Counted from the first letter of the stretch, positions 1 to 9,133 are shown. The stretch is DNA of 64,000 nt from Sporolactobacillus shoreicorticis (GCF_024125445.1 NZ_JAMXWM010000019.1:1-64000); one strand, 5' to 3'. A program made the numbers and translations. Notes: generated from the letters alone by a model not told the origin.

Positions 1-13
1 TTTCAAAACACTG

Positions 14-45
14 AAAAAAACGAACTTAAGGTTACCTTAAGTTCG
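14..45 (-). terminator. Intrinsic terminator of the small Cys-rich gene
   Basis: An 11-bp perfect stem (CGAACTTAAGG / CCTTAAGTTCG) with a 3-nt loop is followed on the minus strand by seven T residues. It lies 19 bases past the stop codon of the gene at 64-396. Confidence 0.85.
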
Positions 46-63
46 CATTCAACAATTTAACTG

Positions 64-396
64 TTATTTGCAGCCGCAATGATCGTCATGACGATCATCA
101 TCAAAATCAAAACGAGGTCCGAATGATTTAACAGCAACAACATCGTCCAGACAAATATCAATTGTGGAAATCTTATGTTTTCCGCATTCGAACAGTGTCA
201 GCACATTTTTAGACACTCCTGCGAAGAAGCCTTCTACCGGACAGGAGCTCTTCAAAAACACCTTAATAAAATCATTTTTAGAGACACCCTCCAGCAAATC
301 ACTACCGTCGCATCCTTTATCGTATTGATTGCCATAGCTGTTGCCACCATAACCGCAACTGGACTGCTGTCCATATACAAAATTGTTCCAACCCAT
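64..396 (-). CDS. Small Cys/Gly-rich protein, possibly spore-coat-associated
   Basis: A protein of about 110 residues. The N-terminus is rich in Gly, Tyr and Asn with a CGYGGNSYGNQ stretch, the middle looks beta-rich, and the tail is Asp/His-rich (FDDDRHDDHCGCK). There is no signal peptide or membrane segment. The ATG at 396 has AAGGAGGAG 8 bases upstream; a TTG one codon earlier is less well spaced. The Cys and His at the tail could bind metal or crosslink. Composition and a sigma-K-like -10 upstream suggest a mother-cell spore-surface protein, but this is inference and I do not recognise the family with certainty. Single-gene unit with its own terminator. Confidence 0.6.
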   Translation of the reverse strand: MGWNNFVYGQQSSCGYGGNSYGNQYDKGCDGSDLLEGVSKNDFIKVFLKSSCPVEGFFAGVSKNVLTLFECGKHKISTIDICLDDVVAVKSFGPRFDFDDDRHDDHCGCK

Positions 397-435
397 CAAT
401 AACTCCTCCTTGATTGTTTATTGAGCTTACATAAA

Positions 436-444
436 TAGCGTATG
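436..444 (-). promoter_or_regulatory. Candidate sigma-K -10 element
   Basis: On the minus strand CATACGCTA matches the sigma-K -10 consensus CATANNNTA exactly, about 40 bases upstream of the Cys-rich gene. No clear AC-type -35 is at the ideal distance, so this is only a candidate. Confidence 0.3.
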
Positions 445-653
445 ACATGTCGCTCTGTTGGCTATGGACAGAGTATCTGGTTCATCAGTACATTTTTCGA
501 ATCAATCGATTGTAAAAAATCAATTCCTTGTATCGGTTTCACTTGATAAAACGTTTACATTTGTGTTTAAATAAAAGTGAAGATTATTTTGATTAATTTG
601 AAGTAAAATGGCTGGTGAGCGATCACAATAGAAATAGAATCGAGGTTTGACTT

Positions 654-929
654 ATGGAATTAAAAAAAGGAAGCAATCGCTTTTATATTATTGATGGCAA
701 TAATGAAATTGGTGAAGTAACCTTTACGGAAGATCAGCCCTCTGTTCTGAGTATTAACCATACTTATGTTGACCCCAAATATAGAGGTCAGCATATTGCA
801 CAGAAGCTGATTCAAGCCGTTGTTGACTTGGCGATCTCTGAGCAAAAACAAGTTTCGCCGATTTGCTCATATGCTAAAGTCTCGTTTGAACGAAATCAAG
901 AGTATCAAAGAATTCAATACAGATCTTAA
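654..929 (+). CDS. Short GNAT-fold N-acetyltransferase (YjdJ type)
   Basis: 91 residues, the size of the minimal single-domain GNAT proteins of the YjdJ/Acetyltransf_CG kind. The acetyl-CoA loop is visible as VDPKYRGQHIAQKLI (about residues 41-55), the usual Q/RxxGxG/A signature, and a helix follows. The C-terminal CSYAKVSFERNQEY matches the conserved CSY..F..N/HP.Y end of this family. The substrate is unknown. It starts at an ATG behind GAGG about 10 bases away, and shares a bidirectional terminator with the convergent gene downstream. Confidence 0.85.
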   Translation: MELKKGSNRFYIIDGNNEIGEVTFTEDQPSVLSINHTYVDPKYRGQHIAQKLIQAVVDLAISEQKQVSPICSYAKVSFERNQEYQRIQYRS

Positions 930-992
930 CAAAGAGTAATAGTGAAAATCAATCCGGGCCTTGTACTCGTGTAAATTAAATCATGATTTGAC

Positions 993-1035
993 AAAAGGAC
1001 AGATATGCACGAAATAATTGCACATCTGTCCTTTT
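993..1035. terminator. Bidirectional terminator between convergent genes
   Basis: The inverted repeat AAAAGGACAGATATGCA / TGCACATCTGTCCTTTT has A- and T-rich flanks on both sides. It can end the plus-strand acetyltransferase gene and the minus-strand gene at 1039. Confidence 0.8.
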
Positions 1036-1038
1036 CAA

Positions 1039-1554
1039 TTAATAACCGAATAACTTAGCTACCAGTCCTTTTTTATGTCTCTTTGTTTCACTAGCTTCCC
1101 TCAATCGCATCATCAGTTGTTTATCTCGAAGCTCTATCCTGCGCTCAAACTCCGTACCAAAATTTTCTATAACTCGATCAGCTGCTTGTTTTGCTGCAGA
1201 TGCGGCAACTTCTTCAATCATTGCATGAATCTCATCAGACGCTAAGCTGACCTCATCACGTCCCGCAACCAGATCATGGGCAACATTAGCAGGAAGCTGT
1301 GACAAATCGGTTTTATTGCAAATCGTTTGAGCCGCATCATCAATCGTAAGCCCATTTTTCACCTGTTCAAGCAATTGCCTTATTTTATCGAGGTCTTCGC
1401 GAAAATAAATTCTTTGATTACTTTTATTTCTCGTGAACGTATAATCATATTTCTCCAGTGCCATCGTCAAATGTCTGAGTTTGTTTTTAGTAATTTCCAA
1501 TTTCTCAGAGGCAAGCTTTGTAAAATACCCGATTGTGTCTTCGTCTGCACGCAT
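1039..1554 (-). CDS. MerR/RacA-like HTH protein with coiled-coil tail
   Basis: 171 residues from the ATG at 1554, chosen because GGAGGG lies 6 bases upstream; the open frame continues 14 codons further without a ribosome site. The N-terminus (about 8-55) reads as a MerR-like winged helix ending in the RIYFREDLDKIRQL wing typical of MerR- and RacA-type DNA-binding domains. The C-terminal half is charged and helical (AASAAKQAADR, RIELRDKQLMMRLREA), like the coiled coil of DUF3967/RacA-like proteins, and ends KGLVAKLFGY. No effector-binding domain is present. Role unknown; a DNA-binding or anchoring protein is likely. Confidence 0.6.
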   Translation of the reverse strand: MRADEDTIGYFTKLASEKLEITKNKLRHLTMALEKYDYTFTRNKSNQRIYFREDLDKIRQLLEQVKNGLTIDDAAQTICNKTDLSQLPANVAHDLVAGRDEVSLASDEIHAMIEEVAASAAKQAADRVIENFGTEFERRIELRDKQLMMRLREASETKRHKKGLVAKLFGY

Positions 1555-1669
1555 CGAAATCCCTCCGAATTCTTGTAAGTATAAGCTGTTATACATACCT
1601 TACACATTCATCAGGAGTATTCCTACTTAATAAACAATTTTCACTCAAATACTTATCGACGGCTTCTGC

Positions 1670-2653
1670 TTATAGAAGCCAATATTGGACAAAAATCGAG
1701 ACCGCAGCAAGTACAAACCAGCAAATCAGGCCGAGCAATATTGGGCGAATTCCATTTTTCAGCAGTTTCACCAAGTTTGTATTTAAACCAATACAGACCA
1801 TGGCCATAACGATCATGTATTTACCTACATTGACAAGCACATGCAGTAATACCTGCGGAAGTGGAAGAAACGTGCTGATCACCGAAGCAATAGCAAACCA
1901 AATAACAAACCATGGGAAAATTTTCACAATTTGATAGGTAGCTGTTTGTCCTTTGCCATTCCGCGCAAAAATAAAGGCGAGTACCAGTGTTACGGGTATA
2001 ATCATCAGTGTGCGTGTCAGTTTAACAATGACCGCAAGATTTCCAGCACCATGACTGAATGTGTAACCGGCGGCAACAACTGATGAAGTATCATTGATCG
2101 CCGTACCTGCCCAAAGACCGAATTGATGATCACTCATTCCAAACAAATGACCAAGAAATGGAAATAAGAACGCAGCCATTACATTAAATAAAAAGATCGT
2201 CGAAATCGACTGGGCTACCTCTTCATCCTTTGCGTGAATAACCGGCGCAGTTGCAGCAATCGCAGAACCGCCGCATATTGCTGTTCCGACGCCAATCAAT
2301 GTCGTTGTTCTACTCTCCGTTTTTAATAATTTTCCGGCAAAATAGGCCGTTAAAAAGGCCGCTGTTAAAGTAAAAATCATTAAGAGCAGTGTTTGTCCGC
2401 CGGCCCTGATAATATTGAAGAGATTCAAACCAAAGCCCATCAAAATAATTGAATATTGAAGAACTTTTTTGCCTGTAAATGCAACCCCCGCGTTAAATAA
2501 GATCGGTTTTTTCCAAAATGAAAGAATGATTCCGATCAAAATACCCAGTACCGGACTCCCGATGATCGGCAGATAAAGTCCAGCCAGCCAAGCTGGGAGA
2601 GCAAGAATTGCTGCAAGAACAATCCCCGGTATTTTTGCCATAATTGAATTCAA
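1670..2653 (-). CDS. YeiH family (UPF0324) putative sulfate/anion exporter
   Basis: 327 residues with about ten hydrophobic segments, the normal length and layout of YeiH/UPF0324 integral membrane proteins. Family landmarks include the LGFGLNL-like segment (MGFGLNLFNI), GVGTAICGGSAIAATAPVI and the WAGTAINDTSSVVAAG motif. Starts at TTG 2653 with GGAGG 7 bases upstream; the ATG four codons later lacks suitable spacing. Members have been proposed to export sulfate or related anions, but the transported species is not established here. It appears to be a single gene. Confidence 0.88.
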   Translation of the reverse strand: MNSIMAKIPGIVLAAILALPAWLAGLYLPIIGSPVLGILIGIILSFWKKPILFNAGVAFTGKKVLQYSIILMGFGLNLFNIIRAGGQTLLLMIFTLTAAFLTAYFAGKLLKTESRTTTLIGVGTAICGGSAIAATAPVIHAKDEEVAQSISTIFLFNVMAAFLFPFLGHLFGMSDHQFGLWAGTAINDTSSVVAAGYTFSHGAGNLAVIVKLTRTLMIIPVTLVLAFIFARNGKGQTATYQIVKIFPWFVIWFAIASVISTFLPLPQVLLHVLVNVGKYMIVMAMVCIGLNTNLVKLLKNGIRPILLGLICWFVLAAVSIFVQYWLL

Positions 2654-2963
2654 AACAGTTCCTCCTCATATTTCTTTTTTACGGGATAGGGTTTATGTAG
2701 AAAACCGTCGTCTTACACAATGAGCAGACGTTCGGCCGCGTCATGTTATTAGTTTACATAATTATATTTCTGTTTTCACTCTGCGGCCCTTATCCATCTA
2801 AGTAAGAAAACAATTTATCATTGTACATTTTTCTATGTGATCTGTAAACTTTTTAAATCACGTTTCAATTACTTACTTTAGTTCACTAATTACAAAAATT
2901 ACAAACGTCATTTTCAATTGTTCTGAATTACAGAAGAAGCTAGGAAACAAAACCGTTTATTAA
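2654..2963. other. Intergenic stretch without recognised gene
   Basis: AT-rich sequence carrying the upstream region of the YeiH-family gene. No convincing ORF, hairpin terminator or RNA gene was seen. Confidence 0.5.
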
Positions 2964-3260
2964 TTAACCGATTATTGGAGCTAGAATAATCAGTAAAGCT
3001 ACACTAATAATCAAGACGCGTGTCAAATTCTCTGGTAGCCTGTGGCGCTGTCTCCCTCGAAAAAATCCATTGAATTGAAGTTTATTTCGATATAGGACAA
3101 AAAGAAACATTAAGGTTGCTAAGAATACGAGCAGATATGCTCTGCCGCCAACTGATAAATGCATGAAGTGGTAAATTGAGATAATACCGCATGAGATCAG
3201 TGAATCGAAAACAATAATGAGCAGAAAAACACGAAGTAACTCCAATGGACCTCTTATCAT
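2964..3260 (-). CDS. Small three-TM membrane protein of unknown function
   Basis: 98 residues with three hydrophobic segments at about 7-29, 38-58 and 79-97, separated by a basic loop (YRNKLQFNGFFRGRQRHR). The positive-inside pattern suggests that loop is cytoplasmic. No family is recognised. It stands alone, divergent from the downstream short-chain dehydrogenase gene. Confidence 0.55.
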   Translation of the reverse strand: MIRGPLELLRVFLLIIVFDSLISCGIISIYHFMHLSVGGRAYLLVFLATLMFLFVLYRNKLQFNGFFRGRQRHRLPENLTRVLIISVALLIILAPIIG

Positions 3261-3455
3261 CTACCTCATCCTTTTATCACTTAATTATTTTCAATAAAAA
3301 TTTATCTGCGATGTGTTTCATTTCAGATAATGATTTATGTTCGTCCAAAAGCTAAATTAAGTATACTTTGAATGACACAAAGATGCAGTTGTAAATAAAA
3401 CGGATGATTTAGCACATCCTATGAATGAGAAAAACAAGCAAAAGAGGGATGATTT

Positions 3456-4346
3456 ATGGTTCAAACAGTTGTTGAAGATCCCACGAAAGAATACACATCA
3501 AGCACTTATCCTAAACAGGAACAGCCTGCTCCAGGATTGCAGTCGCGGATGACTCCGGTGCCGGACTGCGGAGAGAAAACCTACAGGGGATCCGGAAGAC
3601 TTCAAGGGAGAAAAGCTCTGATCACAGGTGGAGATTCCGGAATTGCCCGAGCTGCTGCAATTGCCTATGCGCGGGAAGGCGCAGATGTTGCAATCAATTA
3701 TCTGCCCTATGAGCAATCAGATGCTGAGGACGTTAAAAGGCTGATTGAGGATGCTGGGAAAAAAGCCGTGCTGATTCCCGGTGACATAACCAGCGAAGCG
3801 TTCTGCAAGCAAATGGTTGAGAAAACAGTCCACGAACTTGGCGGCTTGGACACGCTCGCCCTTGTTGCCGGTATGCAGCAGGCGTATAAAAGTATTGCCG
3901 AAATCCCTACAGATATTTTACGCAAATCGTTCGAAACAAATGTCTTCTCACTTTATTGGATCGTTAAAGCCGCGTTACCCCATCTTCCAAAAGGCTCTTC
4001 AATTATCACCACAAGTTCTGTTCAGGCATACAATCCAAGTCCGGAGCTTCTGAGTTATTCGCCGACAAAAAGTGCGATTGCCGCATTTACCAAGGGTCTC
4101 GCGAAGCAATTGATTTCAAAAGGGATCCGCGTTAATTCAATCGCGCCAGGACCGATATGGACGCCGCTTCAAGTATGCGGGGGACAAATTCAAAGCGACA
4201 TTCCAAAGTTCGGTCAATCTTCTTTATATAAACGTGCCGGACAGCCTGCAGAACTTGCCGGAGTCTATGTCCTGCTGGCATCCGATGAATCCAGCTATGT
4301 AACCGGACAAATTTACGGCGTTACAGGCGGATTGCCAATCGCTTAA
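3456..4346 (+). CDS. SDR-family oxidoreductase (YdaD/YhdF-like general stress type)
   Basis: 296 residues, with the extended N-terminal arm (about 1-45) of the YdaD/YhdF branch of short-chain dehydrogenases. The Rossmann domain follows, with [10 protein letters not shown] at the cofactor loop, DIT for adenine contact, a catalytic Ser in ITTSSVQAY, and the YSPTK Tyr-Lys pair. NAPGP is present as [10 protein letters not shown]. Two departures from the family: the third Gly of TGxxxGIG is Ala, and the NNAG element reads LVAGMQ. Likely an NAD(P)-dependent dehydrogenase of unknown substrate. AGAGGG precedes the ATG. Confidence 0.85.
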   Translation: MVQTVVEDPTKEYTSSTYPKQEQPAPGLQSRMTPVPDCGEKTYRGSGRLQGRKALITGGDSGIARAAAIAYAREGADVAINYLPYEQSDAEDVKRLIEDAGKKAVLIPGDITSEAFCKQMVEKTVHELGGLDTLALVAGMQQAYKSIAEIPTDILRKSFETNVFSLYWIVKAALPHLPKGSSIITTSSVQAYNPSPELLSYSPTKSAIAAFTKGLAKQLISKGIRVNSIAPGPIWTPLQVCGGQIQSDIPKFGQSSLYKRAGQPAELAGVYVLLASDESSYVTGQIYGVTGGLPIA

Positions 4347-4375
4347 TTTTCTTTCAAGCCTGCAAAAAGCTTGAC

Positions 4376-4410
4376 GGAGCAGCCTGCTTATATTAACCGG
4401 CTGCTTTTTA
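4376..4410 (+). terminator. Terminator after the SDR gene
   Basis: AGCAGCC / GGCTGCT stem with a 14-base loop followed by TTTTT, about 30 bases past the stop codon. Confidence 0.75.
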
Positions 4411-4414
4411 TTTA

Positions 4415-5008
4415 TCATTGTGGCTCAATTTGATAACGCATCATCCGTTTCCATTTTGAACGTCTCACCGTTTCGTGAAAACCTGCCTGTTCAAAAACCG
4501 ATGGAATACCTTTCCAAAGAAAAGCGTCGGGAACTTTTTCATCATAAGGAACTTCAGGATAGGCTTCTATATGTGTCGCTCCTTTCTGACTGCAGTAGTG
4601 AATCACAGCTTGAATTAATTCTGAAGACAGCCCTTTTCTGCGATACGGCTTGGCAATGAAAAAGCAGCTGATCGACCATACCGGTTGATCGTCTACTCGT
4701 TTGAATATGCGAGACCGCTACAGTCTTTTATATTCTTCTCTGGGAGCCGCCGCACACCATCCAGCTGGCTGACTGTCAATGTAAAGCAAAACACCAACAG
4801 GTTGACCATTTTCAACAAGCTGGCGCATCGCCTGCTTGTTTTTCTCCCCTTTCTGCGCCTCAAACTGTGCTTTCTTCAAGCGCCAGTACATGCACCAGCA
4901 TCCGCCGCATGCTCCCCGCTCGCCGAATAACAGAGCAAAATCATCCCAGTGTTCGCGATCCAGCATATAAGCTTCTATTTTTCTTGTCCTATTTTCATAG
5001 ATAAGCAT
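4415..5008 (-). pseudogene. GNAT N-acetyltransferase gene interrupted by one in-frame amber codon
   Basis: One continuous reading frame of about 197 codons is split by a single TAG at 4718-4720. The first part carries the conserved N-terminus of a GNAT subfamily (WDDFALLFGERGACGGCWC, GWCAAAPREEYKRL). After the TAG the same frame continues as RSRIFKRVDDQPVWSIS, then a CoA-binding YRRKGLSSELIQAVIHYC and a normal C-terminus. Nothing else is damaged. The codon could be a recent nonsense mutation (GAG to TAG is one change), a sequencing error, or more remotely readthrough. Start ATG 5008 has GGGAGG 10 bases upstream. Confidence 0.85.
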
Positions 5009-5255
5009 GGGGATTCAACCTCCCTAATGATTTTTAATAACGACTAGTTAAAATGATTTTCTTTTTACTATAGCTCAATAGGATAAAACCATTATGGATT
5101 CGTTGTATTTTTTACATTTCTTTTGAACCAGATTTACGACATACAGAACAAACTTAATGATCTCTTATTAAACTAGAAGGTGATCATAAACTTCTTCTCG
5201 TGAAGCCAAGAGATCCTTATTCATTGACTGACCGATTTAAGGGGGAGATTCATCG

Positions 5256-6425
5256 ATGAAAATTGCTCTTTTTACAGATACCTTTACACCGCAGATTAAC
5301 GGTGTTGCGAAAACCTTGAATCATCTGACAAAATATTTTGATCGTAAGCAGATAAGCTATACCGTATTTGCACCGTTGAATGTAAAAGACGAAAATAAAA
5401 GTAACCATGTACAGAAGCTAAAAAGTATCCCGTTTGCCGTTTATCCCGAATGCCGCCTCGCCGTACCAAATCTTCATCTTGTTAAGAAAACGCTGCTGCA
5501 TTTCCAGCCGGATCTCATTCATGTAGCGACTCCGTTCACGATGGGATTGCTTGGAAAATATTATGCAAGAAAGCTTAAAATTCCACTTGTAGGCTCCTAT
5601 CACACGGATTTCGATGCCTATTTAATCTACTACAAAATGGAATTTCTCTCTCCACTATTATGGAATTATCTCCGCTGGTTTCACAATTCACTGCAAAAAA
5701 CGTTTGTTCCGTCTCATGAAACACTCCAACAGTTGCAGAAAAAACATTTTGAACACTTAAGTATCTGGAGCAGGGGTGTTGACTGTACCTTGTTTCGTCC
5801 TGATTGTTATTCAGGCACCATTCGAAACAAATACTCAATTACCGCAAAGCATTTGCTCTGCTTTGCAGGACGGCTGGCGCCCGAAAAAGATATTGATACG
5901 CTGCAATCAATTATAGACATCGTAAACACTAAAATCGGAAACCAAGTCCAATGGCTGATTGCCGGTGACGGTCCGCTCGCAAAGGACCTGAAATCTCGGG
6001 CAGCCAAGAATGTCCTATTTACCGGTTATTTAACACCTGATGAATTAGCGGCGGTTTATGCCGCTTCTGATTTAATGGTTTTTCCTTCATCAACTGAAAC
6101 CTTCGGCAATGTTGTCTTGGAATCAATGGCATGCGGAACACCTGTGATCGGCGCAAATGCCGGCGGGGTGAAAAACATTATCACTGATGATCAGAACGGT
6201 AAACTGTGTACTCCTAAATCTGCTTGTGAATTTGCTGATGCGCTTATTCCTTTGCTTGAGGATCCGGTCACACGTCACAAAATGAGCCAATGCGCTATAG
6301 AACATGCCCGGTCACAAAGCTGGGATCACATTTTTGCTCAGCTTCTCAGCGAATACGCTGAGCTGTTTGAGCACAGATCTGCCAACCTGTTGCGAGTAGG
6401 CAAGTCAAACATGATGAACGATTGA
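5256..6425 (+). CDS. GT4-family glycosyltransferase
   Basis: 389 residues with the two-domain GT-B layout. The N-terminus TDTFTPQINGVAKT is the acceptor-domain signature of GT4 (mannosyltransferase- or diacylglycerol-glucosyltransferase-like) enzymes. The C-terminal donor domain shows CFAGRLAPEKDID, LIAGDGPL and the retaining EX7E motif in STETFGNVVLESMACGTPV. No signal peptide, so cytosolic and probably membrane-peripheral. It likely transfers a hexose from a nucleotide sugar to a lipid or cell-wall acceptor; the specific sugar is not deducible. AAGGGGGAG precedes the ATG. Monocistronic. Confidence 0.88.
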   Translation: MKIALFTDTFTPQINGVAKTLNHLTKYFDRKQISYTVFAPLNVKDENKSNHVQKLKSIPFAVYPECRLAVPNLHLVKKTLLHFQPDLIHVATPFTMGLLGKYYARKLKIPLVGSYHTDFDAYLIYYKMEFLSPLLWNYLRWFHNSLQKTFVPSHETLQQLQKKHFEHLSIWSRGVDCTLFRPDCYSGTIRNKYSITAKHLLCFAGRLAPEKDIDTLQSIIDIVNTKIGNQVQWLIAGDGPLAKDLKSRAAKNVLFTGYLTPDELAAVYAASDLMVFPSSTETFGNVVLESMACGTPVIGANAGGVKNIITDDQNGKLCTPKSACEFADALIPLLEDPVTRHKMSQCAIEHARSQSWDHIFAQLLSEYAELFEHRSANLLRVGKSNMMND

Positions 6426-6644
6426 GCAACGAACAAACCACGAGAACATCGGCTCATTCTTGATGCCTCACAAGGTTCAACATATTCCACTCCATTCTAT
6501 CCATTTTTTTAGAAATTAGCCCTCCCTCCTGCTTAAACTTTAACAGCAAATGATTGAGTCAAGCACATTATGTTTTTTCTATGCTATACTTTTAAAATAC
6601 ATAAGCATTTTTCTGAGAAATGATCCAATAATGGAGTGACTTAA

Positions 6645-7082
6645 ATGAAAGATGATGAAAAACGCCTGCCTATCGGCATTAAAATAGTGATTGGCATACT
6701 CATTGCATCAATTATCATTGGAGCGCTGCTGATTTCTTTTGGTGCGATCTTTTTCGGCTTTATCGGTATGTTTAACTTGCTGGGCATCTACTACGATAAT
6801 TTTAATTCCCTTTTTGCCTTTACTATTTTTTATTGCGCATTAAGCCTGTTCAGCGATATACCTTTTAAAGGATCTATTTTCATGATCAATCACTATAAAG
6901 CGCATCTTAAGCAGACCAAATGGGTCATTCTTTTCCTTATTGCTCTGTCAATCAACTTCATTCTCATTTCATTTCTTGATGATCAGATGGCTGGTATTTT
7001 TATCAGTTCTCGGACAAAGATTGTTGTCTCAGCATTTCTGGCAGCACTTGACCTTGTTGTTGATTCTGAAAAGATTTGCTAG
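6645..7082 (+). CDS. Small four-TM membrane protein, YrvL-like
   Basis: 145 residues with four predicted membrane segments (about 11-33, 38-66, 90-109 and 123-138). Layout and length resemble the YrvL/YvrL family, whose B. subtilis member YvrL restrains the SigO-RsoA sigma system. The match is by general character rather than a firm motif. No sigma-factor gene lies beside it. Its neighbour 50 bases downstream, a VOC protein, may be co-transcribed. Confidence 0.5.
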   Translation: MKDDEKRLPIGIKIVIGILIASIIIGALLISFGAIFFGFIGMFNLLGIYYDNFNSLFAFTIFYCALSLFSDIPFKGSIFMINHYKAHLKQTKWVILFLIALSINFILISFLDDQMAGIFISSRTKIVVSAFLAALDLVVDSEKIC

Positions 7083-7131
7083 AACAAACTTAGCCGTTCC
7101 ATGGGATTGTACAAATCAAAGGAGGCGAGTT

Positions 7132-7521
7132 ATGAAGTTTAAAACACCGCAAATTAATCTTTACGTTGAGAACTTGGATGTATCGAAAGCTTTTTATGAA
7201 AAACTTGGATTCACTTTAACTTTTACTGCAACAATCGAAGATCAAGCAGTTCATCACGAATTACAGATGGACGGGTTTACCTTAGGTATTGCTACGAAAG
7301 ACTCTGCCAGAGAAGTTCATGGACTGATTCCCGGTGCTAATTCCGGCTGTGAACTGGTCGTTTGGACGGAAAATACAGATTCAGCAATTCATTACTTATT
7401 AAAGAATGGGGCTCAGTTATTATCTGAACCACATGACTTTTTAGGCCATTTGCGATCTGGATGGATCAGAGATCCGGATGGCAATCCGATTCAGGTTGTG
7501 TGTAAAAAGAAGAAACTCTAA
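7132..7521 (+). CDS. VOC-family (glyoxalase/bleomycin-resistance-like) protein
   Basis: 129 residues from the ATG at 7132, which has AAAGGAGG 7 bases upstream; the open frame extends 64 codons further upstream but there it is a shadow of the previous gene. Two beta-alpha-beta-beta-beta halves are visible: INLYVENLDVSKAFYEKLGF near the start and GCELVVWTENTDSAIHYLLKNG in the second half. The end, GWIRDPDGNPIQVV, is the classic VOC close. Substrate unknown. Its stop codon overlaps the stop of the convergent NlpC/P60 gene. Confidence 0.85.
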   Translation: MKFKTPQINLYVENLDVSKAFYEKLGFTLTFTATIEDQAVHHELQMDGFTLGIATKDSAREVHGLIPGANSGCELVVWTENTDSAIHYLLKNGAQLLSEPHDFLGHLRSGWIRDPDGNPIQVVCKKKKL

Positions 7522-8462
7522 TTATTGCCCATAGCTTCGTACTGAAGATACAGCTTTTGACCGGGAAAAATTCTGATGGTTTCCTTTTGATTTATTTTCT
7601 GAAATTTTGTTAAAAAAATCCCGTGACGAGCGAGTATCGACCAAAATGCATCAGCGTTTCTGCTTTTTATGCGTTCATCTGATTGATCTTCCATAGCCTT
7701 ATTATTCATCGCTGAATCCTTCTCTGAAAAAGGAAATTTTGGCGTGTCATGCGGAGCCTTATACCGCAACTTTTGACCAGGTATGATCAAATCGCTTGAT
7801 AATTGATTAAGTGCCTTCAATTCTGAAATCGGCACAGAAACATGCTGGCTGATTTCCGATAACGTATCTCCTGTTTTGACCGTATAGATGGTATCATTCA
7901 TTGACTTGGCATGAGAACGTTCAAGCAGATTCCCAAGGGACTGTTCACTTTTTTTCGCTGATAAATCAAGACTTGTGTTATCAGCTTTTGCATGGACATA
8001 AGTCTTTACACTGCCAAACGCTTTGCGTTGCAGCCTGCGTCCAGTTACAAATCTTGGTTCCCAATAACTTGCCGGGCCTGCACCAAATATCTGAGTCTCT
8101 CGAACTCCTGTCTTCTTGTTCTCAGAGCTGATCATCCATCCTCCACCAACATAGATGCCTACGTGGGAAATTCCTTCGCCGGATGTATTGAAGAAAACTA
8201 AATCCCCCGGCTTCAGATTGCTTTTACTGACCCGTGTGCCAAATCTCGCTTGCTGTACCGAGCTGTGCGGTAAGTCAATCCCCAGCTTTCCAAACACCTT
8301 TTTCGTGAATCCCGAGCAATCATTTTGCCCCCATTGATATGGTCTATTCAATTCCTTCTTGGCAAGAACAACCGAATCCTCAGCAAAGGCGATCTGACTA
8401 GTCAACGTTCCGGACAGAACGACACCGCTGGCAAGCGCAATAGGTATGATCGGTTTTTTCAT
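7518..8462 (-). CDS. Secreted NlpC/P60 endopeptidase with C-terminal LysM
   Basis: 314 residues. Start ATG at 8462, with GGGAGG 8 bases upstream. A signal peptide of about 27 residues ends SQIAFA. The NlpC/P60 domain follows directly, with catalytic Cys in QNDCSGF (about Cys49) and His in GISHVGIYVG. A LysM domain comes after (YTVKTGDTLSEISQHVS to PGQKLRY), then a second, eroded LysM-like stretch ending FPGQKLYLQ. This enzyme should cut peptidoglycan stem peptides outside the cell. The catalytic-first, LysM-last order is the reverse of the usual LytE/LytF-type arrangement. Confidence 0.9.
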   Translation of the reverse strand: MKKPIIPIALASGVVLSGTLTSQIAFAEDSVVLAKKELNRPYQWGQNDCSGFTKKVFGKLGIDLPHSSVQQARFGTRVSKSNLKPGDLVFFNTSGEGISHVGIYVGGGWMISSENKKTGVRETQIFGAGPASYWEPRFVTGRRLQRKAFGSVKTYVHAKADNTSLDLSAKKSEQSLGNLLERSHAKSMNDTIYTVKTGDTLSEISQHVSVPISELKALNQLSSDLIIPGQKLRYKAPHDTPKFPFSEKDSAMNNKAMEDQSDERIKSRNADAFWSILARHGIFLTKFQKINQKETIRIFPGQKLYLQYEAMGNN

Positions 8463-8687
8463 AAGCTGTACCTCCCAGATGATTGACATCCCAATTGCTA
8501 TGGGACACGCACTCGTGCAAAATCTTACCGGTCTGAGAAATTGCTCTCTCTATAAATAAGATGACAAATCCGATCTTCTTATTACAAGAAGAGAGATATG
8601 TCGTGTGGAAGTAAACTTTCTAAATATAGGACAGGATTGTTTTTTTGCGGGGAACGAAACAACCATGCAGAAAGGTTTTCCAAGCAC

Positions 8688-8879
8688 TTATCTGATCTCT
8701 TTAACCCGACCGACAATTCCATTTTCCAGCATAACCTTAATGCCGTGATGATGAACCGCCGAATTTGTCAAAATCCGTTTAACCACTCCTTTAGTCAGCT
8801 TACCCGTCCTTTGATCCTGCTTCTGCACAACCATCACCGTTGCCCCAATATGAATATCCGCGCGTTTTGTGCCATCCAT
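8688..8879 (-). CDS. ywbE: YwbE family protein
   Basis: 63 residues, the usual length of the YwbE/DUF2196 family. Recognised by VMVVQKQDQRTGKLTKGVVKRILTNSA and the HHHGIKVMLENG ending typical of this small, probably beta-barrel (KOW-like) protein. Function is not known; the fold hints at nucleic-acid or ribosome contact. AAGGGATG precedes the ATG. Appears monocistronic. Confidence 0.88.
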   Translation of the reverse strand: MDGTKRADIHIGATVMVVQKQDQRTGKLTKGVVKRILTNSAVHHHGIKVMLENGIVGRVKEIR

Positions 8880-9133
8880 TTAAATCATCCCTTAAAAACC
8901 TGATTTTCTGTGGTGTTTCTACTTACATTATAAATGATACCTGGACTATTTAAAAAAATTTCTACTTGGACATAAACGCACTGAAATAGCAAGTAATTTC
9001 GCTCAAGAATAAAACGAATGAGCCAAAAATAATATCATTTCTAAACATAGTGTGACAAATAGCACTAATTTGCGTCAATTAGTTAAAACAGTGCTATAAT
9101 TCCTTCATCAGTTTAACAAGGGAGCATTTCATT

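Noticed and set aside
8463-8690. Possible c-di-AMP (ydaO) riboswitch before the NlpC/P60 gene
   Set aside because: Such riboswitches often precede cell-wall hydrolase genes, but the conserved core elements could not be found here.
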